A stretch of 64,000 nucleotides of DNA from NCBI GenBank assembly GCA_964517555.1, contig CAZFEF010000002.1:1-64000 (forward strand). The letters are read 5' to 3'. Origin of the DNA: DAONDZ01 sp964517555 (GTDB lineage: Bacteria > Patescibacteriota > Patescibacteriia > Patescibacteriales > UBA12465). Position numbers and translations under genes: made by a program. Shown one piece after another: positions 42,422 to 51,050 of this stretch; position 1 is the stretch's first letter, and every line of letters starts with the position of its first letter. The notes below the pieces were generated by a model, which was not told the origin of the DNA, made no database searches, and saw only the letters and a program-made list of their open reading frames with translations.

Positions 42422-42686
42422 GTTGTGTGTTGTCTGTTTATATCCCCGTCTTACCCAGTGGAAAATGTTGTGGAAAAAATTTAATACTTTGAGGATAAAT
42501 CCCCCACCTCAACACTTACCCCCAAATTGTTATTTTTTATCCACCCACCAACCAACAAGATATAAACAAGGAAAATCAAACGAAAGCCCAATAAAAGTTC
42601 ACAAAAAACCACAAACACCAAACTTATCCCCTCGCTTATTACTATTATTGTTTATATAAATATATAATATAAAATACTAATACTAG
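42422..42686. other. Replication origin (oriC) between dnaA and dnaN
   Basis: Gene-free stretch with DnaA-box-like sequences: TGTGGAAAA (42469-42477, reverse), TTATCCACC (42537-42545) and TTATCCCC (42624-42631). The last is followed by a short GC-rich spacer and TTATTACTATTATTG (42636-42650), which resembles DnaA-trio repeats, then a nearly pure A/T tract to dnaN. Plus-strand composition changes from C-rich to G/T-rich across this point. Confidence 0.8.
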
Positions 42687-43823
42687 ATGCCTATGAAATT
42701 CATCGGCTTGCAAGATAACTTGAAGAACGCCTTGGCGATAGTCAGCCATGTAGTGAGTAAGAATATTAACTTACCGATCTTAAATAATATTCTGTTTAAA
42801 GTTGAGCAAGGCCAAATTGAATTGTCGGCGACTAATTTGGAAATCGGTATAACCCATCGGATGCGGGGCAAGATAGAAACCGAGGGGGTTTTCACGGTAG
42901 ATTCTAGGGTGATTACTGAGTATGTTAACTTATTGCCTGGAGAAAAGGTTGAGTTTGAGCAAAAAGAGAATGAGGTAAGAGTTAAATGTGAAAGCTATAA
43001 AACCAAAATTAAAACTCAACCAGCTCAGGATTTTCCTCTGCTGCCAGTAGTTGGCAAGGAGAAGCATCACTTGGTTGGGGTTGATGACCTGCGCGTGGCG
43101 CTAGGACAGGTTTTGTTTGCGGTATCAAACAACGAAACCAGGGTTGAGTTGTCTGGGGTGTTGTTTTGGTTATTTAAAGACAAGATTATTTTAGTTGGAA
43201 CTGATAGTTATCGACTGGCTGAAAGAGAGATAAAAGCTAAGACCAACTACGATCCGGGTGATGCCCGGGTGGTAATTCCGGCTCGAACACTACAGGAACT
43301 GGTTAGAATTTTATCTTCAATAAAGAGCGACGATCAATTAGAGAGTGGGTCGGAGTTGAAAATTTGTTTTTCCGAAAACCAAGTCTCCTTTTCCTTGGGA
43401 CAAACTGAATTAGTTTCTCGGGTTATCAATGGGAACTACCCGGACTATAAACAAATAATTCCCACCAAATTTCCTAGTAGCGTTGTCTTGTCCCGTGATG
43501 AGTTGTTGCGAGCGGTTAAGGCTTCAGCTATTTTTGCTAAAGCTGGAGTTAACGATATTAATTTAGTTTTAAAATCCAAAGAGCATCGCTTGGTGGTCTC
43601 TTCGGCCTCAGCTCAGGTTGGCGAGAATTCGGCTGAGATTGATGGTGATTTTCAAGGCGAGGACAATGAGATAATCATCAACTATCGTTATTTGATTGAC
43701 GGACTAAATAGCCTTAATGGCCCAAGGGTGGAATTAAAATTAATTAATGGGCAAACCCCTTGTTTGATTAAGGAAGAGAATAATAAAAACCATCTTTACA
43801 TTGTCATGCCCATCCGGCAATAG
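42687..43823 (+). CDS. dnaN: DNA polymerase III sliding clamp (beta)
   Basis: The processivity clamp, 378 residues in three repeated domains. Family patterns include MKFIGLQDNLKNALAIVSHVVSKN at the N terminus, SATNLEIGI, and the C-terminal LYIVMPIR. A start two codons downstream (the second Met) is equally possible. It follows dnaA across oriC, as in most bacteria. Confidence 0.96.
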   Translation: MPMKFIGLQDNLKNALAIVSHVVSKNINLPILNNILFKVEQGQIELSATNLEIGITHRMRGKIETEGVFTVDSRVITEYVNLLPGEKVEFEQKENEVRVKCESYKTKIKTQPAQDFPLLPVVGKEKHHLVGVDDLRVALGQVLFAVSNNETRVELSGVLFWLFKDKIILVGTDSYRLAEREIKAKTNYDPGDARVVIPARTLQELVRILSSIKSDDQLESGSELKICFSENQVSFSLGQTELVSRVINGNYPDYKQIIPTKFPSSVVLSRDELLRAVKASAIFAKAGVNDINLVLKSKEHRLVVSSASAQVGENSAEIDGDFQGEDNEIIINYRYLIDGLNSLNGPRVELKLINGQTPCLIKEENNKNHLYIVMPIRQ

Positions 43824-43851
43824 TAATTTTTGTAGTACCAAAAACATAATA

Positions 43852-44088
43852 ATGACCAGAGAAGATTTATTTAAGTACCAGGTTGATGTTTCCGATGTTG
43901 ATGTTTTTGTTAAGCTGATGACTAGCCTATATAACAAAAACATTGAGTTTAAAAGAATCGGCCTTCATCGGTGCGGTGGTGTCATTGCTACCATCCCCTT
44001 ACGTCAATATGAGGCGTTAAAAAACATCTGCGACTCGCTGTCTCTATCGATGGAAAAGCTTCCAGAACAGAGTCTGGCGGAAAAATAA
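43852..44088 (+). CDS. Hypothetical small protein, 78 aa
   Basis: Unrecognised soluble protein beginning MTREDLFKYQVDVSDVDVFVK. I chose this ATG over a longer frame that overlaps the dnaN end. A predicted alpha/beta mix (IEFKRIGLHRCGGVIATIPL, QYEALKNICDSLSLSMEKL). It is 28 bases after dnaN and could share its transcript. A terminator follows directly. Confidence 0.6.
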   Translation: MTREDLFKYQVDVSDVDVFVKLMTSLYNKNIEFKRIGLHRCGGVIATIPLRQYEALKNICDSLSLSMEKLPEQSLAEK

Positions 44089-44089
44089 T

Positions 44090-44112
44090 AAAAGAGGCTA
44101 AAAGCCTCTTTT
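44090..44112. terminator. Bidirectional terminator
   Basis: AAAAGAGGC TAAAA GCCTCTTTT, a 9-bp perfect stem between convergent genes. Confidence 0.82.
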
Positions 44113-44131
44113 AAATTTTATCAATGTCTAA

Positions 44132-46693
44132 TTATTTTTCGAAATTGATTGATTTAGTGGCGCAATTAAAATTATCACAAACTTTAACACTTAATTCGTG
44201 AGGACCGCTCTCAATATTGTCCAGTTCGTATTCTAGGTTGTATGGAGTAGTGGCTATTTTAGCAACGCTTTTCCCGTCCAACAAATATTCAACCTCTATC
44301 TCGCCAATGGATTTCAGTAAAACGATTGAGCTGTTCAGTTTATTTCCTTCTATTCGTTCTCCTGGTTGCGGCTGGTTGATGGTAAAATCTGGCTTGTTTT
44401 CTGGGTTATTAATGATTGCTCCTAGTCGCTCATCTTGAACATAGAAGTTATTTTTTTTGGCCCAAGCAATAACACGATTTTCCCAGAGGTTGAATTGGGG
44501 ATCGTTCTCGGGGTGGGCTGGAACCGGGCCTAAGGGATCGCTGGTGTTTACATAATAAAGGATGCAGTGTGGTTCGCTGTATGAAATTTCTTCAATCAGT
44601 TCCGCCGGGGTATTGTTGTCTGCTAATAATCCGGTAGACTTGTCTATCTTAATTACTTGGTTAACTGTTAAGCGACCGTCGATAATAGCTTTGCCGGTTA
44701 TCAAATCTCCGGGGTCGTTAAAACTTTCGACCGGGGTACCGCTTAGGGCTCGGCTCATGTAATCATGCCAAATAGGAGCGGCAATTACGCTGCCATCGGC
44801 CCCGCGATTCATTTCTTTGCTATCATTGTTTCCCACCCAAACTCCAGCAACTAGTGATGGGGTATAGCCGATTGTCCAAGCGTCTTTGTAGTCGTTAGTG
44901 GTTCCGGTTTTGGCAGCCACTGGTCTGTCAGCTAGAGTTAGGTGGTTTTGTCCACCAAAGATAAAAGCTCGGGCGTTATTATCAGATAAAATACTATTAA
45001 TCATTTGAGCCGTCTTGGAAGGTAAAGCATTTTTACTATTATCTTTGTACTCTTCTAAAACCTTACCGTCTTTGTCTTCCACTTTTAGTATGGCTGCAAT
45101 TTGATGAATTTCTCCATCTCGAGCAAAAGCCCCGAAAGCGTTGGCATGCTCTAACAGCTTAACTTCGCCTCCACCTAAAACCAAAGATAATCCATAGCGA
45201 TCAGGGTCATTTAAGGAGCTGTAGCCTAGTTCTTTAGATAAGTCAGAAACGGTTTTAACCCCAGCCAAGTATAGAGCTTTTACGGCCGGGACATTTAACG
45301 ATCCGGCCAGAGCTTGCCTGACGGACACTGGACCGTATTCTTTGAGGTTATAGTTATGCGGCTCATAAGGAGTGCCGCCACTGGAAAAGTTAGTTACTAC
45401 ATCATAGAGAATGGTGTTGGGAGTATAGCCTTTATTGAATAAGGCAGCGTAGACCAGGGGCTTGATTGATGATCCTGGTTGACGCAAGGAGGTGGTGACA
45501 TTCACTTGACCATCGATATCGTCATTGAAATAGTCTCGAGAGCCGACCATGGCTAAGATTTGACCGGTTTTAGGATCAAGTGAAACTAAGGCGGCATTAC
45601 TGGCATTATATTTTTCTTGGTAGTTGGTCGTTTTTTCTTTGATCACCTCTTCGGCTATTTTTTGTTTTTCAAAATCTAGAGTGGTGTATATCTTCAGCCC
45701 GCCCTGCTCTATCATTTTTTCCCCATATTTTTCCGACAAAATAGCTTTGACGTACATTACAAAATGCGGAGCCAGGAAACTGCTATCCGGAGTGACAAAT
45801 TTCAAGGCATAATTTTTAGCCTCATCTTTTTGGGTTTCAGAAATGTATCCCTGCTCTTGCATCAAGTCTAAAACATACTGCTGTCTCTTTATTAGGGTTT
45901 CTTTGTTGGGCCCATAGGGGGAATAACGACTCGGGGCTTGCGTGATAGCCGCCAAGACAGCTGCTTCTGCCAGGTTGATATCTTTTACGTGCTTCCCGAA
46001 ATACTTTTGGCTAGCGGCTTCTACGCCATAAGCATTAGAGCCATAAGGAATTTCATTGAGGTACATTTGCAGAATTTCGTCTTTGCTAAATTTCTTTTCT
46101 AATCTTTGGGCCATGACTATTTCTTTGACCTTCCGGGTGATGGTTTTTTCCGGTGAGAGGACGGCGTTTTTGATAAATTGTTGGGTCAAGGTTGAACCGC
46201 CGGCGCTGCGATGATAGATAACATTGGTAATGGCGGTGCGAACCATCGCCCACAAACTGACGCCGCCGTGTTTATAGAAATTCTTGTCTTCAATGGCAAT
46301 TGTTGCTTGTTTGACGTATTCTGGTATCTCGTTTAAGGTCACTAAAGTTCGTCGCTGTTCGCCGCTGACTTCGTAGAGCAGGTTTTCTCCGGTACGATCA
46401 TAGATCTTAGTGCTTTGAGCGATTTCTCTTTCGATCAAGTGATTGGGGTCTGGTAATTGTCTGGTAACTATGAAAACATAAACAGCAAAAAGCAAAATTA
46501 AAGCTAGGCCTAGTTTGAAGCCTAATTTAATAATACGCTTAACATTCCAGCCCTGGGGCAATTTGACCCTTTGTCTCAGGGGTTGAGAAAGCACTCTTTT
46601 TTTGGCCACTACCAATCGGCGCCTAATATTTCTTTTAGTCGCATAATACTTGGCAGATTTGCCGTTTTTAGGTTTGATGTATGAAATTGGCAT
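44132..46693 (-). CDS. Class A penicillin-binding protein (PBP1A)
   Basis: Bifunctional peptidoglycan glycosyltransferase and transpeptidase, 853 residues from the ATG of MPISYIKPKNGK. A longer frame to 46753 runs through a tRNA and is rejected. A basic cytoplasmic N terminus precedes one membrane helix. The GT51 motifs include EDKNFYKHGG and GGSTLTQQFIKN. The transpeptidase has SSIK, SLN and KTGTT. A C-terminal Ig-like segment (VEYLLDGKSVAKIATTPYNLEY) follows the catalytic domain. It starts four bases after tRNA-Pro(GGG). Confidence 0.94.
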   Translation of the reverse strand: MPISYIKPKNGKSAKYYATKRNIRRRLVVAKKRVLSQPLRQRVKLPQGWNVKRIIKLGFKLGLALILLFAVYVFIVTRQLPDPNHLIEREIAQSTKIYDRTGENLLYEVSGEQRRTLVTLNEIPEYVKQATIAIEDKNFYKHGGVSLWAMVRTAITNVIYHRSAGGSTLTQQFIKNAVLSPEKTITRKVKEIVMAQRLEKKFSKDEILQMYLNEIPYGSNAYGVEAASQKYFGKHVKDINLAEAAVLAAITQAPSRYSPYGPNKETLIKRQQYVLDLMQEQGYISETQKDEAKNYALKFVTPDSSFLAPHFVMYVKAILSEKYGEKMIEQGGLKIYTTLDFEKQKIAEEVIKEKTTNYQEKYNASNAALVSLDPKTGQILAMVGSRDYFNDDIDGQVNVTTSLRQPGSSIKPLVYAALFNKGYTPNTILYDVVTNFSSGGTPYEPHNYNLKEYGPVSVRQALAGSLNVPAVKALYLAGVKTVSDLSKELGYSSLNDPDRYGLSLVLGGGEVKLLEHANAFGAFARDGEIHQIAAILKVEDKDGKVLEEYKDNSKNALPSKTAQMINSILSDNNARAFIFGGQNHLTLADRPVAAKTGTTNDYKDAWTIGYTPSLVAGVWVGNNDSKEMNRGADGSVIAAPIWHDYMSRALSGTPVESFNDPGDLITGKAIIDGRLTVNQVIKIDKSTGLLADNNTPAELIEEISYSEPHCILYYVNTSDPLGPVPAHPENDPQFNLWENRVIAWAKKNNFYVQDERLGAIINNPENKPDFTINQPQPGERIEGNKLNSSIVLLKSIGEIEVEYLLDGKSVAKIATTPYNLEYELDNIESGPHELSVKVCDNFNCATKSINFEK

Positions 46694-46696
46694 ATG

Positions 46697-46767
46697 TCGG
46701 GCTGCCCGGAATCGGACCGGGGCTACATGCACCCCATGCACGCGTACTACCATTATACTACAGCCCG
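46697..46767 (-). tRNA. tRNA-Pro (GGG)
   Basis: A 71-base cloverleaf on the minus strand with acceptor CGGGCTG/CAGCCCG and anticodon loop ATGGGGT. The T-loop reads TCCGATT, with C instead of T at the position of pseudouridine 55. A73 is followed by CATA. Confidence 0.9.
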
Positions 46768-46833
46768 GATTTGTCTTTTGACTATAATTATATTACAATA
46801 AAAACATAATAAAAACAAATAAAATTAAGCTAT

Positions 46834-47826
46834 ATGGCCGTAAAACCAACTATTTTTTCTGGAGTCCAGCCGTCAGGCAATCTGCATTTAGGTAATTACT
46901 TAGGGGCTATCAGCCAATGGGTGGAAATGCAAGCCGATTATAACTGTTTTTTTTCGATTGTCAATTATCACAGCATTACTGTTCCTCAAGATGCTAAGGA
47001 GCTAGCGCAGAAAACTATTGAAGTCGCTAAGATTTATTTAGCTAGTGGCCTTGATCCTAAGAAGGTGATTATTTTCAAGCAATCTGATGTTTTAGAACAC
47101 ACTGAGTTAGCGTGGTTATTGAGTTGCACTAGCGCTCGTGTGGCCGACTTAAAGAAGATGACTCAGTTTAAGGATAAGTCTCAGAAGGAGGGCAGTGAAA
47201 ATGTTAGTGTCGGCCTTTTGAGCTACCCAATCTTGATGACCGCTGATATCTTGCTCTATGACACTAATTTAGTACCGGTAGGGGACGATCAGCTGCAACA
47301 TGTAGAGCTAGCCAGAACTTTAGCGCGACGTTTCAATCAGCAGTATGGCGATATTTTTGTTGTTCCCGAGGCTAAGATAAAGAAGGCCGGATCGAGAATA
47401 ATGGGCTTAGATGACCCTACTAAAAAGATGAGCAAGTCAGCCTCTAGTCCGGCTAACTATATCGCCTTAACCGACTCAGCTGAGGTGATTACTAAAAAAA
47501 TTATGAGAGCCGTGACTGACTCTGATGGGCAGGTAGTCTATAATGAAGCCAAGAAGCCGGCGATTGCCAATCTTTTAACCATCTATCATTTAGTCTCCGG
47601 ATTAAGCATCAAAGAGTTAGAGAAGAAATATGAGGGCCGTGGCTACGGCGACTTTAAAAAAGATTTAGCTGTCGCCGTGGTTAGCTTTTTGGATGATTTT
47701 CAGAAGAAGTATAATGACTTGAACGATAAAGAGGTACTGGATATATTGGCCTCTGGAGCCGAAAAGGCGAGAAGTGTAGCGGTAGCTACTATGAAAAAAG
47801 TTAGAGCGGCAGTGGGTATTATTTAA
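46834..47826 (+). CDS. trpS: Tryptophanyl-tRNA synthetase
   Basis: Class I synthetase charging tRNA-Trp. The 330-residue protein shows the HIGH-type motif SGNLHLGNYLG and the KMSKS motif as KKMSKSA, with GDDQLQHVELAR between. The start codon has a GCTATATG context and no Shine-Dalgarno sequence. The 3' end overlaps the convergent methylase gene by 8 bases. Confidence 0.96.
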   Translation: MAVKPTIFSGVQPSGNLHLGNYLGAISQWVEMQADYNCFFSIVNYHSITVPQDAKELAQKTIEVAKIYLASGLDPKKVIIFKQSDVLEHTELAWLLSCTSARVADLKKMTQFKDKSQKEGSENVSVGLLSYPILMTADILLYDTNLVPVGDDQLQHVELARTLARRFNQQYGDIFVVPEAKIKKAGSRIMGLDDPTKKMSKSASSPANYIALTDSAEVITKKIMRAVTDSDGQVVYNEAKKPAIANLLTIYHLVSGLSIKELEKKYEGRGYGDFKKDLAVAVVSFLDDFQKKYNDLNDKEVLDILASGAEKARSVAVATMKKVRAAVGII

Positions 47827-48988
47827 ACGGTTTTAACACTACTATTTCACGCCACACTTTTTGGCCAGGACGGCCATAGATTAAGGTGTGGCGTTTTGTT
47901 ATCGTGTTTTCCCTGTCAGTGGGAACTATTTTCCATCCTAATAGGCTGGGGTCGATTTTCCCGGCTGGCCTAGATTTGATAAATATAGGCCAGAGCATGA
48001 CCACTGTTCCGCTGGGCTTAATTATTTTTCTGATTTCTTGAAGTGATTGAGAATATAGATGATTTAAATCGGAAATTGTTCTTTTGAGATTATTTTGACT
48101 ACCGGCTGGTCCTAGATATGGTTCGGTGATTATCGCGTCAACGCTGTGGGGTGGCAGCCATTTGGAAACCTCGGTGGCGCTGATTTTTTTTAAGTCTAGT
48201 TTTTGCGGTCCTAGATTTAATTGTTTTTCGAGCCATTGCCAGTTTTCTCGACTGTCCGCTATAGCGCGATCCGAAATGTCACTACCATATATTCGGCTTT
48301 GTCCCATTAGCCGGGCCTCAACTAAAACTGTGCCCGAACCACAGAAAGGATCTAGGATGGTTCCGTTAGGCTTCAGCCCAGCTAAATTGATCATCATTTG
48401 GGCTAGCTTGGGCGGCAACATACCGGAGCGATCATCTCGGCCGGGCCGTCCATAGTCACGGAAGGATAATTCTTTAAATAATTGAACGGCCAGAGTCCGG
48501 CCGACTAATGTTTTATTTTCTTGATTGATTAAAACTATCTCCGCGCCCTTGTCCAGCAGATGATTCTGTTCCACCACCACGCTGGAGAGAGTGGCTTCAC
48601 GGCTGATTACCCAGCGGGCGCTTACCTCTATGGTTTTTAATTCCTTTTTAGTTTCCATGCCTAGGGTTTTGATGTTCCATCTCTTGGGACCATATTCAGA
48701 AAAACCAAACGGCAATTTGCCCTCAGTCGCCTCGGCTTTGCTTTTTATTTCTTGAGCCACTACATCTAAAACGCTGTTGGTGTTTGGGGAGGGGAGTTCG
48801 GCCACCACTAGACCAAACTTAATAGTACCGCCTAGGCGTTTGATGGTTTCGCGGGGATTTAGGGGTTCATGGCTGTCGAGTAACAGGGTGTAGTCTGTTA
48901 ATTTAGAAACGGTAGCCTTGGGGAAAACCGCCTTAATCTCTGCTTGAGAGATTTCTGGGTGAGAACCTAAAACAAAAAAGTATTTCAT
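47819..48988 (-). CDS. TRM11/UPF0020-like RNA methyltransferase
   Basis: Predicted SAM-dependent RNA (probably tRNA guanine-N2) methylase of 389 residues. The C-terminal Rossmann domain has TILDPFCGSGTVLVEARLMG (SAM loop) and IITEPYLGPAG as a variant of the catalytic DPPYG. The N-terminal ~150 residues correspond to the substrate-recognition part and include FGFSEYGPK. The specific nucleotide is not deducible. Confidence 0.83.
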   Translation of the reverse strand: MKYFFVLGSHPEISQAEIKAVFPKATVSKLTDYTLLLDSHEPLNPRETIKRLGGTIKFGLVVAELPSPNTNSVLDVVAQEIKSKAEATEGKLPFGFSEYGPKRWNIKTLGMETKKELKTIEVSARWVISREATLSSVVVEQNHLLDKGAEIVLINQENKTLVGRTLAVQLFKELSFRDYGRPGRDDRSGMLPPKLAQMMINLAGLKPNGTILDPFCGSGTVLVEARLMGQSRIYGSDISDRAIADSRENWQWLEKQLNLGPQKLDLKKISATEVSKWLPPHSVDAIITEPYLGPAGSQNNLKRTISDLNHLYSQSLQEIRKIIKPSGTVVMLWPIFIKSRPAGKIDPSLLGWKIVPTDRENTITKRHTLIYGRPGQKVWREIVVLKPFK

Positions 48989-49031
48989 ATAGTATTACTC
49001 TAGCGTTTTTAAAGGGTTTTAGCAAACATTG

Positions 49032-49060
49032 TTGACATGAAGTCTATTATATGGTATACT
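49032..49060 (+). promoter_or_regulatory. Promoter of the 140-residue membrane protein
   Basis: TTGACA (49032-49037), a 17-base spacer and TATACT (49055-49060). Confidence 0.72.
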
Positions 49061-49094
49061 TTATGGTTCATAATGTTCATTAAATCCCAAAAAG

Positions 49095-49517
49095 ATGAAA
49101 ATAATTGAATTTTCTTACCGGGCTCAGGGCGCAGTTTTGGCCCTATTCTTGCTATTTTGGATCATTGCCGCTATTTCCATCATGTTCAGTGAAGCGGCTA
49201 TTTGGTCCCATCGTTTCTTGTTCGGTGGCGGCAGCGCCTTCAATATCGGTGTTTTTTATGCCACCGCCTTAACAGTCACCGTTTATTATTACTTCCGGCT
49301 GTGGTTGGCGGCTCTCTGGGACCATTGCCTGTCTTTTAAGCTTTATGGGGCCCTGGCCTTAGCACCGGCGCTTGGTATTGTTTTGGTGCTGTTTATCGTT
49401 GCCCCCAGCCTAAGCATCTTCCAGTCTTTTGGGCTGATGCTGACGCTCTGGTCTATATCTTTGGCAATTTACCGGCTTAGCCGCTATATCGCTTTAGTGA
49501 ACCCGGAACCGGAATAA
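49095..49517 (+). CDS. Hypothetical four-helix membrane protein, 140 aa
   Basis: Unrecognised. About four hydrophobic helices (residues 12-32, 46-66, 84-104 and 108-128) and a short acidic end (VNPEPE). It has a near-consensus promoter and a hairpin terminator beginning 18 bases after its stop, so it is a single-gene unit. No function is proposed. Confidence 0.65.
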   Translation: MKIIEFSYRAQGAVLALFLLFWIIAAISIMFSEAAIWSHRFLFGGGSAFNIGVFYATALTVTVYYYFRLWLAALWDHCLSFKLYGALALAPALGIVLVLFIVAPSLSIFQSFGLMLTLWSISLAIYRLSRYIALVNPEPE

Positions 49518-49534
49518 TGGCAGATATAACGCAT

Positions 49535-49564
49535 AAAAAGATCTCCTCAAAAAGGGGATTTTTT
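49535..49564 (+). terminator. Terminator after the 140-residue ORF
   Basis: AAAAAGATCTCC pairs with GGGGATTTTTT (two G-U pairs) around a 7-base loop. Confidence 0.68.
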
Positions 49565-49579
49565 ATTTTGCCGGCCCTA

Positions 49580-49608
49580 TTGATTTTTTTCTCTACCCTT
49601 GCTATATT
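49580..49608 (+). promoter_or_regulatory. Promoter of the rpsF operon
   Basis: TTGATT (49580-49585), a 17-base spacer and TATATT (49603-49608) with an upstream TGC. It would give a leader of about 190 bases. Confidence 0.5.
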
Positions 49609-49645
49609 GTCAATACAATTTGACCTTTCCCATGCCAGGGGCTTG

Positions 49646-49683
49646 ACCTTTGGCAGTCTCACAAACATGATGAGACTAAAGGT
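49646..49683 (+). promoter_or_regulatory. Hairpin in the rpsF leader
   Basis: ACCTTT/AAAGGT and AGTCTCA/TGAGACT stack into a 13-bp stem with a GGC bulge on the 5' side. It lies in the ~190-base untranslated leader of rpsF-ssb-rpsR. S6-S18 autoregulatory leaders are known elsewhere; identity with them is not established. Confidence 0.5.
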
Positions 49684-49806
49684 AATTCCGAAATCCCGTT
49701 ATTTTTGGAATGCCGGGGTTTTTATTTTATTAATTTTATTTAACCAGAGCGATAATCAATTTGTCCGTCTTTAGGGAAAATTCATCATCGGTCTGCTAAT
49801 ATCCTT

Positions 49807-50319
49807 ATGTCAAAATCCAAACCGTCAGGCGCCGCCCATTACGAGATGTTATTTATTATCTCCAATCGCTTCACTGAAGATGAAGCCAAGAAATGCGTGG
49901 CTAAAGTTGAAAACATTATTTCTCAAAGTGAGGGGAAGATTACTCTTAATGAATTCTGGGGCAAGAAACGTCTGGCATATCCTATCAAGCACGAAACTTA
50001 TGGCTACTACAACTTGATGGAGTTTGACCTAGAAAGGACTGCCTTGGCTAAGCTAGAGGAAAAGTTACGCCTAGATCATGAGGTTTTGCGCCATTTGATT
50101 GTAATCAAAAAGGTCAAGACCGATGAACAGCTGCAGAAAGAGAAAAAGATCAGCGAGAAGATTAGCACCAAAAAAGCAGCGATCCTCAAGGAGCAAAAGA
50201 GCCAGGAAGAAAAATCTGTCAGTAAGGCTAAAACTAAAGACAAGGATCAGGACAAGGCTGATATCGAGAGTTTGGATGAAAAATTAGAAGGCATTTTGAA
50301 TGCTAATGATTTGTTATAA
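49807..50319 (+). CDS. rpsF: 30S ribosomal protein S6 with long charged tail
   Basis: S6 pairs with S18 on the 30S platform. The first ~100 residues are canonical (YEMLFIISNRFTEDEAKKCV, WGKKRLAYPIKHETYGYYNLMEF, LRHLIVIKKV). About 60 more residues of Lys/Glu/Asp-rich sequence follow, ending SLDEKLEGILNANDLL. The total is 170 residues against the usual 95-100 in most bacteria. It heads rpsF-ssb-rpsR-efp. Confidence 0.94.
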   Translation: MSKSKPSGAAHYEMLFIISNRFTEDEAKKCVAKVENIISQSEGKITLNEFWGKKRLAYPIKHETYGYYNLMEFDLERTALAKLEEKLRLDHEVLRHLIVIKKVKTDEQLQKEKKISEKISTKKAAILKEQKSQEEKSVSKAKTKDKDQDKADIESLDEKLEGILNANDLL

Positions 50320-50340
50320 TTAATAAACTAATTCAACTAT

Positions 50341-50766
50341 ATGAGCTTAAACAAAGCGATGTTAATCGGTAACCTGACTCGGGACCCGGAAATGCGCAAT
50401 ACTCCCAGTGGTCAGGTAGTAGCTTCTTTCTCAGTGGCTACTAACATGAACTGGACCGACGCTAGTGGTAATAAGCAGAGCAAGCCCGAGTTTCATAATA
50501 TTGTTGCCTGGAGAAAATTAGCTGAAATTTGTGGTCAGTATTTGCATAAAGGCACCAAGGTCTATATCGAAGGTCGAATTCAGACTCGCGATTGGGTGGG
50601 TCAGGATGGTCAGAAAAAGTATCGCACCGAGATTGTAGCTGATACCATGGAAATTCTCAGCAGTCGCGGTGGCGAGCGTCAGGAGAGCGTCGGAGAAGAG
50701 CTGGCGACCATCGAAGTTAGCGATGAAAGCAACGAAGAAATTAAGATTGAGAATATCCCCTTTTAA
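50341..50766 (+). CDS. ssb: Single-stranded DNA-binding protein
   Basis: An OB-fold SSB of 141 residues. LNKAMLIGNLTRDPEMRNTPSG, EFHNIVAWRKLAEICGQYLHKG and GRIQTRDW are typical. The C terminus ends ENIPF, the acidic-hydrophobic tip that recruits repair proteins. It sits between rpsF and rpsR as in most bacteria, with an ACTATATG start context. Confidence 0.96.
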   Translation: MSLNKAMLIGNLTRDPEMRNTPSGQVVASFSVATNMNWTDASGNKQSKPEFHNIVAWRKLAEICGQYLHKGTKVYIEGRIQTRDWVGQDGQKKYRTEIVADTMEILSSRGGERQESVGEELATIEVSDESNEEIKIENIPF

Positions 50767-50801
50767 TATTTATTTCCGTATCCAACGGATTATTAAGCTA
50801 T

Positions 50802-51035
50802 ATGAATCACAATAACAACAACAATCAATTCAAGAAGGTTAAGGAATGTTATTTCTGTGTGAACAATTTAGATCCGGACTACAAAGACGTGAAGTCCTTG
50901 AAGCGTTTCATTAATTATTATCAAAAGATTTTATCCGCTTCTCGTACTGGTACTTGCGCTTGGCATCAACGGAAGTTAACCGTGGCTATTAAGCGAGCTC
51001 GTTTCTTGTCCTTGGTTTCTTTCACTCATAAATAA
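50802..51035 (+). CDS. rpsR: 30S ribosomal protein S18
   Basis: S18 binds with S6 on the 30S platform. The 77-residue protein has an Asn-rich N terminus (MNHNNNNNQF), a CYFC pair and a third Cys (TGTCAWHQRKL), which suggests the zinc-type variant. The core DVKSLKRFINYYQKILSASRTG is normal. It follows ssb by 35 bases. Confidence 0.94.
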   Translation: MNHNNNNNQFKKVKECYFCVNNLDPDYKDVKSLKRFINYYQKILSASRTGTCAWHQRKLTVAIKRARFLSLVSFTHK

Positions 51036-51050
51036 TTTTAATCCTTTTGT

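Noticed and set aside
46694..46753. 20-residue N-terminal extension of PBP1A
   Set aside because: It is the translation of the tRNA-Pro(GGG) gene; the ATG at 46693 follows that tRNA directly.
46980..46990. GTTCCTCAAG in trpS as a third copy of the parS-like repeat
   Set aside because: Only the left half matches; the right arm GGAACA is missing. Probably coincidence in coding sequence.
49517..49774. 85-codon ORF after the 140-residue membrane protein
   Set aside because: It begins inside the upstream stop codon, runs through a strong terminator, and covers the rpsF promoter and a structured leader. Its composition does not look like a protein.
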